A DNA stretch of 7,050 nucleotides from Planctomycetia bacterium (GTDB lineage Bacteria; Planctomycetota; Planctomycetia; Pirellulales; UBA1268), in assembly GCA_009923125.1 (NCBI GenBank), contig RFUD01000120.1, positions 1 through 7,050 on the forward strand, in the 5' to 3' direction. Positions 6,045-7,050 of the stretch are shown in pieces (the stretch's first letter is position 1; every line of letters starts with the position of its first letter). A model generated the notes under the pieces. The model did no database searches. It was not told where the DNA came from and worked only from the letters and a program-made list of their open reading frames with translations. Both the position numbers and the translations under genes were made by a program.

Positions 6045-6257
6045 CGCAACGTCTCCCGTTTCCCCCAGTCTAGGACGCCCGGGCGGGGCGGCCGCCCGAC
6101 CGGGGCATCGGATTTTCTACGTTGCTGGGGTGGCGGCGGATCGACCCGCGGAAAAATGACGCCATTTTTCGGTCTTCCGGCCGAAAACGGGAATTCCCGT
6201 ACGGAATATCCCGTGGGCCGCCACGAATAAGGTTGCAACACCCCGGGGACCGCCGCC
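6045..6257. promoter_or_regulatory. Divergent regulatory region with hairpin and tandem palindromes
   Basis: This gap lies between the start of the TPR operon (minus) and the paired-helix membrane protein (plus). After a GC-rich half (6070-6105), its composition changes. GAAAAATG/CATTTTTC forms a perfect 8-bp stem with loop ACGC (6151-6170). ACGGGAATTCCCGT (6187-6200) is a perfect 14-bp palindrome, followed without gap by the similar ACGGAATATCCCGT (6201-6214). The tandem pair ends 43 bases before the plus-strand ATG, a place where a repressor or activator could act. No clear -35/-10 pair was found. Confidence 0.5.
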
Positions 6258-7050
6258 ATGCGTCTGACGCTCCGCACCCTCCTCGCCTGTCTCGATCGCG
6301 TTCTGCCGCCAGCCGAGCAGCAGGAACTCGACGCCAAGTTCGCCGGCAGCACCGCCGCGCAGCAACTGTCGACGCGGATCCGCCGCGTGATCGGGCAGCC
6401 CGGTATCCCCGCCCCCCGTCTCGACGGCCGCGGTCTGGGGGCCGACGCCAATTCGGTGGCGGAGTACCTCGACAACTGCCTCGAGCCGGAGCGCTTGGAG
6501 ACGTTCGAGCGGATCTGCCTGGAGTCGGACATGCACCTGGCCGAGGTGGCGGCCTGCCACGAGATCCTGGCGGGCGTCGCGCGGGATCCGGCCGCGACGT
6601 TGCCGCTCGACGAGGCGGGGCGGGCAAAACTTCTCGCGGCGCTGCGGCACCGCTCCGGCGAACCGGCCGAGGAGAACGCGAGGCACGAGGCGGTCGAAAA
6701 CGCCCGCGCCGTACATGCCGCTCTCGAGGTGGACGCTGCGGAACGGCCGCGTACCGAGACGCACGAACGCCGCACGGGTTGGCCGGCGTGGGCGGCAGCG
6801 GCCGTGGCGCTGGCGTTGCTCGTCGTGCTCGGCGTGTTTCTCGTTCAGGTGGTCGGCGGGGGTCGGAATCGGCCCGCCGTCGGCCGCCAGGAGCCTGCTG
6901 TGGCACGCGAGGTGCCACAGCCCCGGGCTGGAGACGGCGGCGACGGAAATGCGAATTCCGGCCCTGTCAGGGCACTTCGTGAAATTCGTCACGAAGTCGG
7001 ACCGGAAAAAACCGGAGCCTGCGGCTCCGGCCTCGCGAACAGTTATATCG
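6258..7050 (+). CDS. Planctomycete-type membrane protein with two anti-sigma-like helical domains (3' end outside window)
   Basis: The frame runs from the ATG at 6258 to the right edge without a stop (264 complete codons). An in-frame TAA at 6228-6230 bounds the start; only a weak GGGG precedes it. Two related helical units stand at residues 7-45 and 66-104. Aligned without gaps they share 'LD..L.P' and a Ser in the following helix: LACLDRVLPPAEQQEL and VAEYLDNCLEPERLETF. The layout recalls zinc-finger anti-sigma domains (zf-HC2), but the Cys/His set is missing. A charged linker follows (130-173), then one membrane helix (about 175-199, WPAWAAAAVALALLVVLGVF), which places the units in the cytoplasm if the orientation is as usual. 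After residue 211 codon use changes and the DNA holds four hairpins. A regulator of an ECF sigma factor or another membrane-anchored scaffold is possible; function is not established. Confidence 0.75.
   Translation, partial: MRLTLRTLLACLDRVLPPAEQQELDAKFAGSTAAQQLSTRIRRVIGQPGIPAPRLDGRGLGADANSVAEYLDNCLEPERLETFERICLESDMHLAEVAACHEILAGVARDPAATLPLDEAGRAKLLAALRHRSGEPAEENARHEAVENARAVHAALEVDAAERPRTETHERRTGWPAWAAAAVALALLVVLGVFLVQVVGGGRNRPAVGRQEPAVAREVPQPRAGDGGDGNANSGPVRALREIRHEVGPEKTGACGSGLANSYI
6897..7030. repeat. Cluster of four perfect inverted repeats
   Basis: Four hairpins follow each other: 6897-6906/6912-6921 (10 bp, GCTGTGGCAC), 6961-6965/6969-6973 (5 bp, GCCCT), 6974-6982/6989-6997 (9 bp, ACTTCGTGA) and 7012-7019/7023-7030 (8 bp, CCGGAGCC). 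The second and third are directly adjacent. They overlap the 3' part of the open plus-strand frame. They could be repeat elements of REP type or a structured transcript end. Confidence 0.6.
7006..7030 (-). terminator. Intrinsic terminator on the minus strand
   Basis: Read on the minus strand, CCGGAGCC-GCA-GGCTCCGG is an 8-bp GC-rich stem with a 3-base loop, followed at once by six T (complement of 7006-7011). This is the classic rho-independent form. It would end a minus-strand transcript coming from beyond the right edge, which the window does not show. Confidence 0.5.

Noticed and set aside
6117..6992. Minus-strand frames opposite the paired-helix membrane protein
   Set aside because: Arg/Pro-rich shadows; the plus-strand frame has recognisable repeats, a membrane helix and biased third positions.

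Overview
The window is GC-rich, densely coded DNA that most resembles a planctomycete of the Pirellulales type. The assignment rests on gene families recognised from memory, not on a search: a HEAT-repeat protein with one N-terminal membrane helix, a lipoate-ligase-family protein, a short TPR protein closed by a 'DFDPIRTDPRF' tail, a glycosyltransferase-2-like protein without an obvious DxD, and a protein starting with paired 'LD..L.P' helical domains followed by a membrane anchor. Third codon positions are mostly G or C, and Shine-Dalgarno signals range from strong to absent.

Layout. Left (1-600): the N-terminus of a sensor histidine kinase runs off the left edge on the minus strand. A doubtful 63-aa plus-strand ORF follows, then a GC-rich hairpin, then a minus-strand tRNA-Arg(CCG). 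Centre-left (651-3060): three minus-strand genes, namely a glycosyltransferase-like protein, an 89-aa protein of unknown function and a lipoate/biotin ligase-family protein. Centre (3113-4605): two plus-strand genes, a membrane-anchored HEAT-repeat protein and a ferritin-like diiron protein, divergent from the ligase gene. Centre-right (4624-6044): two minus-strand genes, TPR protein then shikimate-dehydrogenase-like protein, probably one operon and convergent with the ferritin gene. Right (6045-7050): a regulatory-looking intergenic region with an AT-rich hairpin and two tandem palindromes, then a plus-strand membrane protein that stays open to the right edge and whose last 150 bases are full of hairpins.

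These are mostly unlinked housekeeping and lineage-specific genes; no single pathway ties them together. No defence system, CRISPR array, transposase or phage gene was seen. The best leads are the shikimate-dehydrogenase-like protein, which keeps its Rossmann domain but has lost most substrate-binding and catalytic residues; the hairpin cluster at the right edge, with a drop in GC3 and a minus-strand terminator inside an open plus-strand frame; and the tandem palindromes before that gene.
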